Below, piece by piece: positions 35,797 through 47,300 of a stretch of 64,000 nt of DNA. Location: positions 24,219,001 to 24,283,000 of the forward strand of contig NC_037094.1 of assembly GCF_002994745.2 (NCBI RefSeq), read 5' to 3'. Position 1 is the stretch's first letter; the number at the start of each line of letters is the position of its first letter. Source of the DNA: Rosa chinensis (taxonomy: Eukaryota; Streptophyta; Magnoliopsida; Rosales; Rosaceae). The notes below the pieces were generated by a model. That model made no database searches. It was not told where the DNA came from and saw only the letters and a list, made by a program, of their open reading frames with translations. A program made the position numbers and the translations under genes.

Positions 35797-38689
35797 TTAT
35801 CTTTGAAGCCTCCTCTGCATTTTTGCTTTGTAGACAGCAGCTTTGACATAAATCCAATCTTTTGCATTGTCCAGGAATTTGAAATAAGCATATCTCCAAG
35901 AACTCTTAAGCAATAAACTGCCGCAGACTATCCAAAACCCAGTGATGAATCCCAACACTGTACTGATGAAGAATCCCAAGCTTATGAGACCATCATTTTC
36001 GTGTTCCCTGTTATGATCATCTTCAGTTGTTGCATCTCCAGGGCAATTTGGTGAGAGTGGTGGTCCGCAGAGTCCAAGATTTCCCATATATTTAGAAGCA
36101 TCGAAACTCTGAAGTTGGGTGCTTGCTGGAATTCTTCCAGACAATTGGTTGTATGACAAGTCCAAGACTCCAAGAAAATTCAAACTCGAAAAACTGGAGG
36201 AATTTGACCAGATATCTGGTTTCTTGACAAATCAAGAGATTCTAACTTCTTCATGTTACCGAAGTTCTCAGGAAGCTTTCCTGTAAATTTGTTTCTTGAG
36301 AAGTTTAGAGAAATCAAGTTTTGCATACTAGTGATGCTTTCCGGAATTTCCCCAACCAAAGAATTGCTTGAAATGTCAATGCTTCTCAAATGCCAAATAT
36401 TGTTCCCGAACTCAATCTCTATTCCTTTCCACACGAGTTCTACAACCATATAAGCATAAAGAAAATCATCAGCCAAAGCCGTTATGTTATTGAAGCAATG
36501 TGGTAATGCTCCTGAAATATTGTTGTGAGAGAGGTCCAAAACATGAATGGTGGCTAGACTGCACAGGGAGAAGGGTATGATTCCATTGAACTCATTGGAC
36601 CGTAAGCGTAAAATCAATGAATTAAAAGGCGTGCCTCAAGGCTCGCCTGAGGCTCAAAAGGCGGAAATCAGCCCTTAAATTGAGTGAGTTTCGGTTGTAA
36701 GGCGATGAGGCTTCAAAGGCGTCGACCAAGGCGTGAAAGGCGAACCAGAGGCGCAGGCGCAGTAAAAATTTTTTTTTCAAAACCCAAAGACGCCGGTTTA
36801 GGCTTTGTGTTTTAAGCATTGTCTAGGTCGCGAGAAATAGCAGAACAGAGTTCCAGAACAGATTTCAGCCTTTGCACTTCCAAAACGCAGCAAATTCGAA
36901 CCTAACCCAGAAAAATGATAAAAATATCTTAGAACCCATTAGTTTTCTCAAGAATTTGACATTAAGGGAGATTCTTTTCTCACTTGGAATTTGAGTTGGA
37001 GACTTGGAGCAACTGAGCAAGAGATTTGGATTATGGGAGTTTGATTGGCAGCAAAAGATTTGAAGGTATGATATGAATTTGATTTTCGCACTTTGAATGA
37101 GTGATTCAAGGCTTAGGCTCTGCTTTTCAAAGGCTTTGTGAATATGTGATTGTTGATTGTTACAACTGAGTATTTCTGTTGCTTAATTCAATCAAATTGG
37201 CCATAGATGAATGTTTTGGTTTTTGCTTTTCATTATTTTACAGATTGCAGTAAAAGAAATTGATTCAGAAGTTCTATATCATTGACTCCTTACCCAGATT
37301 TTGTTTGATAGTCTTCAAATTTGCTGTCCAGATTTCATTTGAGAGTCTTCATATTTGAATGAGTGATTGGATTATGAAATTTTGAATCCCATTATCAAAC
37401 TTTGAATAGGATTATGAAACTTTGAATATGCTGCCCAGATTTTGTTTGATTGGAATCATAGAATTATAAAACTTTGATTAAATGATTCAACTAGTTAGGC
37501 ACTGATTTGATGGAGGCTTGGAGCTGAACCTTTGATTGATATACTTAATAGGCTTAAACTAGTTTGTTTAATTGATATGCTGCCCAGAATATAATCAATT
37601 TTTTTTAATTCCTGGCAGTTTGCAATGATTTTATGTTTTAGCAATTTTACAGTCTATGTAATTGGTAGGATGCTATTGATAGAAAAGCTAGAATTCATAT
37701 GGAAATATAGAACACTACTACAAAAAGTTAATCACACAACACTTATCACACAATGGAACATAAATCATCTGTTGTGTGTTTAAGTAAGCTTTATTGCACA
37801 ACGGTACTTGTTATATTCTGTTGTGTGAATGCCAACAAAGTGAAAACTTTTTTATCAGAACTACATTACACAACGGAAATGAAGTAATGTCTGTCGTCTG
37901 AGTCTTAAAAAATTTAGCGGCAGATTTTCCTCCACTTTGGAGTCTTGGTTGGCTCTTGAAACACTGAAATTTGGGCTACTAGGACAACGGGTTATACTAT
38001 TTCCGTTGTGTGATTGAAAAACCAGTAATCAAAATTTGAGAAAACTTGCTTGAATATCTTCCCCTAGATAGGCCTAGTGCAAGCTGTTGTAATTGTACAA
38101 CAGATTTAAGATTTTCTGTTGTGTGAAGATGGAATTGGGCGGCAACATTTTGAGCCAAAACACTGAAGGCGCCATGTTTCCCTCCATGATTTGATATTTT
38201 GATTTTAGTGCTGCACTTAGACGACAGTTGGTGAGATTTCTGTTGTGTGAATAACTTGAAAAATTTTTAGTTAGGTTTAATTGCCACATCGTGTCCAAAA
38301 GAAAAAAACACAGCCCTCCTCTCAACACTTGACGCCCAGCTCTCTCTCGACCTTAAACCTAGAAACCCATGCCATCTCTTACAAACCCATCCCTTTCGAA
38401 TGGCTTCAATCTCATAGGAGCCTCTTCCTCCGCTTTCTCACCTTCACCCTCTTCTCTCTCGCTGTCACCGTCCTCAACAGCCTTGGTTTTTCTCCACCTC
38501 CCACTCTGTCTCTCTCTCCCTTCCGTCGTCAAAGCTTCCGTAAGTCTTTCTCGATCTCAGCCAATATGATTATGATTATGCTTGTGAAGTTAATTTCTTC
38601 GTTTAATTAGGTTGGATGGCTGAGCTTCCTTTAGTCGGAAACGGTGAGAATCTATTCAAATTGTTATGGGTTTGAGTGTTTGAGTCACC

Positions 38690-38875
38690 TCTCAATTGAA
38701 GGTGAAGAAACCTCCCCCCTAAAGCGCTCCAAGTTTCAGAAATTCCTTGACAACTTCTGCAAAGCAAGTGATTGCTTCAGCGCAATCCGACTGATTCTTC
38801 TGAACCTCGATCGGGAGCGCGGTAGCTATGGCCTTAAGGAGTCGGTGCTGGCAATTTCGCCCTCGTCGCCGCCAA
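38690..38875 (+). pseudogene. LIG4: Captured DNA ligase IV fragment, first-exon part
   Basis: Reads PLKRSKFQKFLDNFCKASD, then IRLILLNLDRERGSYGLKES. This is the N-terminal DNA-binding domain of plant DNA ligase 4 (the non-homologous end-joining ligase). A deletion plus frame change then leads into NFALVAAK at a splice donor ('caag|gttagt'), which fits the family's NFxLxAAE exon end. It is inside Pack-CACTA 1. Short and rearranged, it cannot make a ligase. Confidence 0.8.
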
Positions 38876-39017
38876 GGTTAGTTAAGGTTTTTGCCAATTT
38901 TCTTTATTATTTTGCTGAGTGGATCTTGCTTCATTTTCATGAAGAAAGGGAGATTTTGTATATCACTGTTTCTTCTGTATACTATATTCAAATGCTAAAC
39001 TTATCTATCAATATTGC

Positions 39018-41330
39018 AGAAGCAGCTGGAATGTCATTGCCTGATAATCTTTCTGTTGTTGGAGTTCTCCATCAACCCAGTTCTCAGGGAAACAGGCATG
39101 ACAAATCCTTATGAAAACAGTGTCGAGATTTTTCTATATAACCAATGCGCTAGGCTGTCACATGTTTTTCTACTATTGCAAACTTAGTTTCTTGTTGAGA
39201 TTATATTAATGCTTCTAATCCAAAAGCAAATTGACAGGCTGAACTGGAGGGGCAAGAACATGAGGGGTTCAGCCTTTTAGGCATATAGTTTATAAATTGA
39301 ATATTCTTTTAGTGATTATCAGAGTCGATATGGCCTCCTTTTAATTTAGGGCCTAAGCTTGATGCATCACTATTTCCCTCAGTTGAAAAAATATGTTTGC
39401 ACACACACACTTGTGCCCAAACAAACACATTGACACATGAGCATGTACACACATATAAATTTATGTGTATAGATACTGTCATGTACATTTTCTTATTCAC
39501 ATCAACTACAATACTAATCCATAGATGAAACAAGATGCTGCAGTTTCATATGTAGTTGGGTTATTTGTTCTAGTTAGCACATTTAGAAAATTATGTCCTT
39601 TTGCAGACTGCTGATTGCATATGAGAATGGTCTGATTGTTCTCGGGATGCTTTAGAAGATCAAGTTGTGCTTGTAAGAGGTTCCAAGGACCTGCAAGTGA
39701 AGGAAGAAACAGTCCATAATTCTTTTGAAGGCACAAGAACTGAGCTGACTGATGCTACATCAGGCAGCAAACAGGTGGAGAAAGAGATAAGCTCTCTTTG
39801 TTGGGTATGCGATAATGGGTCAAGTCTTGCTGTTGGCTATGTAGATGGTGATATAATGTTTTGGGATATATCAACTGCTGAGTCTACCAAGGATCATAGA
39901 TCTAAAAAATTAGCTAACAATGTTGCGAAGCTAGAGTTATCATCAGATGACAAGAGACTCCTTGTCATAGTTTTACACTGGTCTGCAAATAGGTTAAGTC
40001 ATCATCCTAGGGGCCAACTCTTTGTTTATGGAGGTGAAGGAATTGGGTCTGAAGAAGTTCTCACGGTATGATTTCAACTCAATTGATCTTGTTTTGTACT
40101 TTGTTGTTAGTTCTGTTACTTATATCTATGTTCCTGTGATACTCAATATTACTGTTAGAGGTACTGGTAATAGTATTTGTTAAAGATAGATTCATTTCAG
40201 CCCTTGATAATAGCAGTTAAGAATTCATGTAAAGCATTTCGCCCTGGAGACTTGTATAATTAACTCTGCATGTCTGCTCCTGGATCTAGATATTTCATTT
40301 GTCTTCTCTAATTCAACTTTGCAATAATTTCTCTCTAAATCACAGGTTCTGAGCGTGGATTGGTCTTTAGGAATAGAAATTCTGAAATGCATAGGTCGTG
40401 TGGACCTTACACTTGTTGGTTCATTTGCAGATATGGTTTTACTTCCAGCTACTGGTGCAATGGAGAATGGTGACACATTGCTTTTCACTTTGACAAATCA
40501 GGGACAACTGCATGTCTATGACAAGGCTTGCTGGTCTGCCTTAATGTCTCACCAAAAGAAAAGGATTGATGGGACTGCAGTGCAGTATCCTATGTTTATA
40601 CCTACTACTAAACCGTGTATGACAGTGGTAAAGCTTGCTTTGGTGGATAGAGATGGGAAATACTCCTCAGCTCTGTCCAAGGTAGTGTTCTTTTGTGACA
40701 CAATAAACTCTAGTTACATTGCATCTTGGTACTATCATCAACCATCACTTAGGTTTTCTATAATAATGAGATTGTCTCGGCTGAAAAACTTCACGAAGCA
40801 TATAGAAGGAGAATTCAAGTATTCTTCCTCTTCCCTGTCTCTTCCTTTGTTGATTTTGTGTCTTTTGGTCATTAAGGAAGTTTTAGTTGACAAGTCTAAT
40901 GCGAAACACACTTTGAAGAAGGGGGGTGCAAAGTGGCCTTTGACTGGTGGTGTTCCCAGCCAACTTTCTGATGCTGAAAATTTTTATGTCGAGAGACTAT
41001 ATGTAGCAGGATATCAAGATGGATCTGTTCCAATATGGGATGCCACCTATCCAACTCCGTCGCTTATATATGCTATAGGTCCTGAGGTTGGTATGCTTTC
41101 AAAACTTTTGTCAAGTCTACACAAACAATTTTTATGTTATCAAAATCATTATTTTCATTTGACAGTGTACTCGAGACTAAATTTCATAAAGTCATTTTTT
41201 TTCTTGTTTTTTATGGATGGAAGGTAAAAGGTATCAGATCTACAGGTGCAAATGGAACAGTCTCAGCATTGGAATTGTGTTCTCTTACTTTAAAATTAGC
41301 TATTGGTGATGTGTGTGGTCTGGTAAGAGT
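39018..41330 (+). pseudogene. Captured Lgl/tomosyn-type WD40 gene fragment
   Basis: Exon-like blocks with intron borders are: 39018-39093 (GMSLPDNLSVVGVLHQP), 39606-40066 (LLIAYENGLIVL, SSLCWVCDNGSSLAVGYVDG, VIVLHWSANR, FVYGGEGIGSEEVLT), 40346-40681 (RVDLTLVGSFADMVLLPATG, TNQGQLHVYD), 40880-41090 (KWPLTGGVPSQLS, VAGYQDGSVPIWDATYP) and 41224-41330 (LELCSLTLKLAIGDVCGLVR). This follows the plant lethal giant larvae/tomosyn (syntaxin-binding) WD40 family, involved in SNARE-dependent secretion. A missing base (Leu-Gly for Leu-Trp-Asp) and other frame breaks show decay. Introns are retained, so capture was from genomic DNA. It sits between two DNA ligase IV exons. Confidence 0.85.
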
Positions 41331-41473
41331 CGGTTGACCTTGTGGTCTGGTACATTGTTTTCAGCATTAGTGACTCAAAGTCTTTGAGTGTGATTGGAGT
41401 TTGGTGCATAGTTTTGTTATTTGGTTCTCTTGGTTTTAATGTTTATGTTTTGCATTTGTTATTTGTGATCAAG

Positions 41474-41565
41474 GTGCCGCAACGGAGACAGGGACTTAGT
41501 TCAGGTGGACTAATGATTAAGGAGTTGAATGACTTGCTTGATCGTTTGGCATCAGGTGAAAATAG
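41474..41565 (+). pseudogene. LIG4: Captured DNA ligase IV exon (QRRQG...LNDLLDRL)
   Basis: The exon reads PQRRQGLSSGGLMIKELND, then LLDRLASGENR, up to a donor 'ag|gtatg'. In the ligase 4 family this segment follows directly after the NFxLxAAE exon end seen at 38875, so the two were neighbours in the source gene and are now separated by 2.6 kb of Lgl/tomosyn sequence. Confidence 0.85.
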
Positions 41566-41758
41566 GTATGTTGCTTTTGTCCTAGTTCTTAATGCTTAAT
41601 GAGATGCACCTTATTGCTAATATTTTCTTCATATGTGTTATAAATGTCTAATTGAAGTACCTTACGGAGAAGATTTCTTCATTATATTTTGGTGTATTGT
41701 TTGTTTTTCAAAATGCTTAAATGAACAAACTAAGTATGGGTCTGTATATTAATTGCAG

Positions 41759-41850
41759 GGCATTGAAGTTGGAAAAGCTGTGATCCCGCTGCTGGCTCTG
41801 AGAGTTGGTGATGCAACTAATGCATGTAAACGAAGTACATTACTTCTCAA
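41759..41850 (+). pseudogene. LIG4: Captured DNA ligase IV exon (IEVGKAV...RVGDA)
   Basis: After the acceptor 'attgcag' the frame reads IEVGKAVIPLLALRVGDA. This is the stretch just before the catalytic Lys motif in ligase 4. The exon ends at 'caag|gtagag' before the KFDGDR active-site motif, which is absent from the element. Intermediate ligase exons are missing as well. Confidence 0.8.
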
Positions 41851-43080
41851 GGTAGAGGCCTCTTATCTGAATACACAAGTCTAGCTCAAAATTTATTCGT
41901 CTGAAGTCTTTATCTTGGGGATGTTATATTCTGAACGACATCCTTTAGTTGTCAATACAAATTTTTAGCACACTAATCTGTAAATTTACGTTTGCAATAT
42001 GTCAGGACTACTCCGGTAGTAATTTTTTTCCCGTTTGCATTATGTCAGGACTACTCCGGTAGAAATTAAAGGATGATCATCTTTTCAAAGATGTGCTGAA
42101 TACATGAAAATTTGGGCTGTTCTCCAACCTACCTGTGACTCTCTGAGATTTATTCCTCCTTTTTTTATGATTTTTAATGATTGCTTGCTTTTAAACTTGA
42201 AGTCCATTACTGTTCTAGATTTCGGGTAATGCTGTTCATGTGAAAGCCTAGGATATTTTGCGGATAAGGTTATGGTTACTATGAAACCAATGAGATTGTG
42301 AATCCAACATATTTTAGTTGTTAATTTCTTTGGTAACCTGCTAGGTACTCACTCAGAACTTGTGTTCAACAGCAGCAAGCAATTAATGTCATTTTGAATG
42401 CGTTTAGGACTTGTTGAAGAATGTTTCAATCAGCCAGAATCTTGAATGTGTTCAAAGGGTAAGGTCATTGGGTGAGCAGAACTGGAGTCAATACTAGAGC
42501 TTCTGCAGGGTCCTTGTCGATCATGTATAGGATCGATGGCTTAAGAGATCGAAAGACTGCTTATCATCTTTGCCTACAAGAGAGCTTCTGCAAGAACAAA
42601 TGAAGGTGCATTAAAGAAAAGCAGTCGTAATCTATGTAGTTTAGGTCTTCCTAGCTAGAACATTTTACAAGTACAGACTCAATCTCTGTTGTCCTAGCTT
42701 GAATTATAAGGATTGTAGTACTGTTTCTATGGTCATATATTGAATATTATTTCTGGAAAAACGTTTATATGGATATTCTTCTTGTTGTCCAAATTTCATT
42801 CATACAACACAATACAAAACAATGTGTTGTATGACTGTAAAAGAATTCAAAATTAAGGCTTTTCCCACAACAGTTATTGGTCGTTAGCCAATTTGATTAC
42901 GATATTCACACCACAGTTAAAACAAATATAATTGTTGTGTGAACTAACAACCAACAACAAAAGCAAACAAAATTCTGTTATGTGAGATTCATAACACACA
43001 ACAGAAATAAATCATCTCTGTTGTCTGAGTGATCAACAGACAAGAGAAATAATTTTACTTTGGTTGTGTGTCACATATCT

Positions 43081-43256
43081 CAGACAACAAAGAATGAGTT
43101 ATATCTGTTGTGTGTTATTAATCTCAGACAACAAAGAATGAGTTATATCTGTTGTGTGTTATATATATCAGACAACAAAGAATGAGTAAAATCTGTTGTA
43201 TGTTATGAACCTCAGACAACAAAGAATGACTTATATCTGTTGTGTGTTATGAATCT
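43081..43256. repeat. Four 44-bp subterminal repeats of Pack-CACTA 1
   Basis: 'cagacaacaaagaatga' starts units at 43081, 43125, 43169 and 43213, an exact 44-bp period. Each unit pairs 'cagacaac' with an inverted 'tctgttgt' word. They lie about 250-430 bp from the right terminus and may be transposase-binding sites. Confidence 0.9.
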
Positions 43257-45109
43257 CTGACAACAGCAACATTTCTTTCTGTTGTCTGAATGTACCGAGT
43301 CATCCCCGCGCATGCCATGCCAGGTACATGCCTGCGCAGAATTCACACAACGGAAATATGTTTTCTGTTGAGCAAACTGTTATCACACAACGGTGGAATC
43401 ACCGTTGTCTGATTTTTCAATCACACAACACTCACTTAGACCACGGTGAGCTTGGTCATCAGACAACAGAAATCCACCGTCGTCTGATGACTTTTTTGTA
43501 GTAGTGGAAAGAATAAGACTTTGATGGAAAACGTTGTATATTCATTCGCAACTAAAGTGTTCATCTTTACAATGGTATTGATACCCTGGTTTGAAGCTAG
43601 GCTATATAGGTGTATGGAGATTGAAACTCTAGTACAAATCCTGAGAGATCATGAGGCATTATGTAGTGAAGGTTTATTTTTGTATGGCTTATATCACAAT
43701 CACGCTTGTGAGCTGGGTGCAGCAAAGCTGCAGTCTTGACATGCGCATGACTTGGTTAAGACTGATTCATTTGTCTAGTTATCCTCTACAATGCTTGTCT
43801 GTTTGGCTGCTTTTCTGATAGGATTGCAGGAGTGTTTAGTTCAGACATATATCAGTTTCCAGTCTTGTGTTAGGCTTGTGATTAGTTTTCAATCCTAAAT
43901 TAGGATCGATATCACATTCCAATCCTACAGTCTTAATAGCTATTTGTAATGCAGGTAACAATGAGTTCTACTAGTGGGATAACAAAGAAAGATCACGAGT
44001 GAATGACAATAGATAATATTTTTTTGGATACTCTTAATGTGGTATATATAAGAGTAATAATTACATGAATATATCTCATTTATACGTAAGGCTTACGCCT
44101 TACGCCTCAAGGCGAACGCCTTCTTGAGGCTCTCCCGAAAACGCCTCGGCCTATACCTCAGCGTTTTAAAACATTGCGTAAAATCACCAAGTTTGTTAGA
44201 CTTTGGCCAATCCATATTGGTATCTTTCCCGACAGGTTATTGTTGCCAAGGTCAACCATCAATAACTTGCACTACACCAATAATGGCATCAGACAACTGC
44301 GCACATTTTAACTGTCGTATGAATTTATTAGACAACAGCAAGAAGTATTCTATTGTGTATGATTCAATCATACAACAGTTATTGTAAAATAGGTGTGATG
44401 TTGTCCGCATTTTTTAAAGGGACAACAGATTTTCAGATTGCTGTTGTCCAAATAGCTAGTGTTAGACAGCATAATAATTGTTGATGTTGTTTCATTGTTA
44501 TTCAGACAATGGTTGAAATTTGATGTCGTCAGAATAAATCTATTCAGACAACTCTTTTTACATTGCTATTGTGTAATTTATTATCAGACAATCACTATAT
44601 TTTGATGTTGTCTGACTTGTTTGGTTCAGACAACAGTCATTTATTGCTGTTTTATTCTGTTGTGCAAAATTCCTTTAAACAAATGGATTCCGACAACAGT
44701 TATTTGTTGCTTTTATAGTTTGTTGTGAGACTCTTTTTCAGACAATGAATGTGAATTTATGTTGTGTGAGTTTTCACACTTGACCAAAACTCAATTTTTT
44801 TACTCAATCCCTCCATCGACCAAGAAAACTTTCATTTTGCCCGCCCATTTTTGGGCCAAAAATTAAATTTCCCCCTTTTCACACTCTCTTACCACTGAAT
44901 ACTACTCTTGTTCTCTCAGACCCAGTCCTCTGACCTCTGTCTCAGCCCCCCGTACTCCCCTTGATACAAAACTAAAATCCCAGGGACCAGGCCTCCCACC
45001 CTAGGCTCACCTCCCCATCGCTCCTCCTCACCGCGCTAACGGCTATCTTCTCACGCATATCTGCTAAGGCCAAGCCGGCTTCTACCCATGTTTACAGAGA
45101 AAGCCAGCC

Positions 45110-45247
45110 ATGGTCGCCGAAGCACCACGGTCGAAGCTCCAATCCCCGATCGATATCAACGGTCCTCTGCCGCTACTCCCCGCCGACTCCTCCGGCGTTG
45201 TGGAGAAGGAAGAAGACGAATTTCCTGATGGAATGTTCCTTATATAA
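45110..45247 (+). pseudogene. Exon-like open start inside Pack-CACTA 2, source unknown
   Basis: An ATG in a good context (gccATGg) opens 45 codons starting MVAEAPRSKLQSPIDING and including SGVVEKEEDEFPDGMF, then TAA. Composition is GC-rich within an AT-rich element, and is preceded by a pyrimidine-rich 5' UTR-like stretch (44870-45000). This resembles a captured first exon, but I do not recognise the gene. A chance open frame cannot be excluded. Confidence 0.35.
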
Positions 45248-47129
45248 AAACCCCTCACTCACTCTCTCCTCTATGACTCTCTCTCTTTGAGGTCTTGTTT
45301 CTCTCCCTGCTTTAATTCGTGTTTTGAGTTTTGATTACTATCTATTTTGAATGGGTTTTTGAAAAAAAGTGGGTTATTTGCACAAATCGAACTGAGAAAA
45401 TTGGGAAAAGCGGTTTAGATTTTGCCCAGATCTGAATTGTTATTTTAAGTTTCTGGATGGAGTAGGAGGCTGGGTTTTTAATTTCAATTGCAAAATCTAG
45501 GGTTTTTGAAATTGAATCTGCGGGTTGTGGTTGTTGCTAAGGTAGGAAGTGCTGGATTTGGCTAAAAAGAGTACAAGAGTACATCATTGAATAGCCAACA
45601 AGTGCTGAATGGCTTATATATGTTACTCCCCCTGAACACAAAGATCATTTCAATACGGTTTTTAAGATATGTGGTGATTGTATTATAGCATACTGTTTTT
45701 GGTTGTTGTGGTGTTCCCTGTTAATATTATTGTAGCATATAAGCCTAGTTACTCATGATTTTGTTTTACAGTGTGCTAAATGTGCTCGTTGGCTGCCAGA
45801 TGATAATGGCTATCCAAAAGCTAGCCATATATCAGTTGAAAAGCTATCTAACTTAGCCGAGCCCTGCAGTTCATTAATTTGATCCAAGAAGCCAAGATAC
45901 GAAGCAAAAATCTTGTTAAGTTTGTGGAATCTCATAATCAGCTTGAGTACTGGATGGAGTGGGCTAGGTTTTTAATTTCAATTGCAAAAATCTGCAGATC
46001 TTGGCTGTTGCTAAGGTAGGAAGTGCTCAATTTTCCAAATATGCAACCTATTCTATGTTTCAATAATTCCTACCTCCAGCTTATGACTTTATGTTTCTCT
46101 TATTGGATTCTTGTTCTTTGACCTATCATTTTGTTACATACGTGGTCAATGAAAAGATCACCGTCAGTTCTAACTCTACCTTCTCCAGAAGGTAATTGCT
46201 GTTGCTTAGCTCATCATTTACTTTTACAGATCTGTTAGTATTAGTCGAGTCCAATATGTGCATATGGTTTAGTTCAAAGTTGGAAATAGATTTTTACAGA
46301 TCTCTATGACTCTTTGCAAAGATTTATTATTTGTTTTTGCATTAGCTCACTATAAAATTGGCTAATCAAACTGTGCCAATTGAAGTTATAAACTTGCTTA
46401 GTAAATGTTGCGTTGTTACTGATTAGTTTTTCTTATGTGGTTACTACTGCATTTAGTATGAGGTACGTCTTGCTCATGAAGTCATGTTTTTGTTTTTTTT
46501 TTTTTCATTGTGTAATGAGAATTTGAGGCCTATTGATTTATTGTTTGTGTTCTGTTAATTTAGTGGGATTAGAAGTCAAAACTGTTATCACAAGGAAGGG
46601 CATCAGGTGTCATGTACATATAGGGATACTCTGTATATGCTGATATTTTGAGCCATCCAGATTGTTGTGTCACAGATATCAGATTTCCATAACATGCATG
46701 TAATGGCTTTCAGTTATTGCAGCAATCATGTCCTTTGCCAAAGTAATAGGTAATTCTTCCATTAGAGAAACTCAAAAAAGACTTCATTAGAAAGCATTAC
46801 TCTATATGGTTGCCAAAATTATAAATAGCAACCTTGGATGCTCTTTGGCTAATCTCCCTGCTTTTGGTAATCTGAACCAATTGAAGCTGCTAATTAAGCT
46901 TGTTATCTTGTCTGGTTATTTGCAGTGGGGGATTCTAATAATGCTGCAGCTGTAGTAAATATAAGTATTTTGTGCTATATTTGAATGAAAAGACCTATGA
47001 GTTTGTGCCTTATTTCTCCTCTGTGCTTCCTAGCTTCTTCTTTCCTTCCTTTTTGTTTAAGCTCAAGTGGAAAAATAGACTAGTGTTTCAATGAGGTACT
47101 TAATGAGTTTGCTCTATTTGTGTTTTCAG

Positions 47130-47300
47130 ATTTGGTCAACAACCTTGGTACCATTGCAAGGTCTGGCACCAAGAAATTCATGGAAGCCTTGGCTACTAGA
47201 TCTGATGTTAGCATGATTGGTCAGTTTGGTGTTGGATTCTACTTTGCATATCATGTTGTTGAGAAGGAAGAGGAAGTTGATGAAGAGAAGGAAGTGGTCA
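47130..47300 (+). pseudogene. Captured HSP90 exon fragment
   Basis: After an acceptor 'gttttcag' the frame reads [20 protein letters not shown], then [14 protein letters not shown]. This is the ATP-lid and glycine-rich part of the HSP90 N-terminal ATPase domain. The family's ...GFYSAYLVA is changed to ...GFYFAYHVV, followed by an acidic EEEVDEEKE stretch and a stop at about 47345. The intron border suggests genomic capture. The rest of HSP90 is absent. Confidence 0.88.

Larger units (their letters stand above)
37713..43506. mobile_element. Pack-CACTA element 1 carrying DNA ligase IV and Lgl/tomosyn fragments
   Basis: Terminal inverted repeats CACTACTACAAAAA (left, 37713) and TTTTTGTAGTAGTG (right, ending 43506) are flanked by the 3-bp duplication GAA (37710-37712 and 43507-43509), both hallmarks of CACTA (En/Spm) elements. 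Subterminal zones at 37727-38270 and 42790-43500 hold many short words of the type 'cacacaac' and 'gttgtgtg' in both directions, as expected for transposase-binding arrays. The 5794-bp element encodes no transposase. Its middle carries intron-containing pieces of two cellular genes. It is a non-autonomous gene-capture element. Confidence 0.92.
36616..44175. mobile_element. MULE-like element with 10-11-bp target duplication, hosting a CACTA element
   Basis: The flanks repeat GCGTAAAATC(A) at 36606-36616 and 44176-44186, where RLP2 has this LRR segment once. The ends resemble inverted repeats: left 'aatgaattaaaaggcg', and right, read inward on the other strand, 'aatgttttaaaacgc'. The subterminal parts are full of 'aggcg/cgcct' words. 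A 9-11-bp duplication points to the Mutator superfamily. Without the nested CACTA (37713-43506) the element is about 1.77 kb and shows no transposase, so it would be non-autonomous. The family name is tentative. Confidence 0.65.

Noticed and set aside
39309..39533. Minus-strand frame rich in Val, Cys and His
   Set aside because: It comes from a CA/GT-rich stretch in an intron of the captured Lgl fragment.
43081..43256. Evenly spaced repeats resembling a CRISPR array
   Set aside because: The units are contiguous with no unique spacers, sit next to a CACTA terminus and are in a plant genome.
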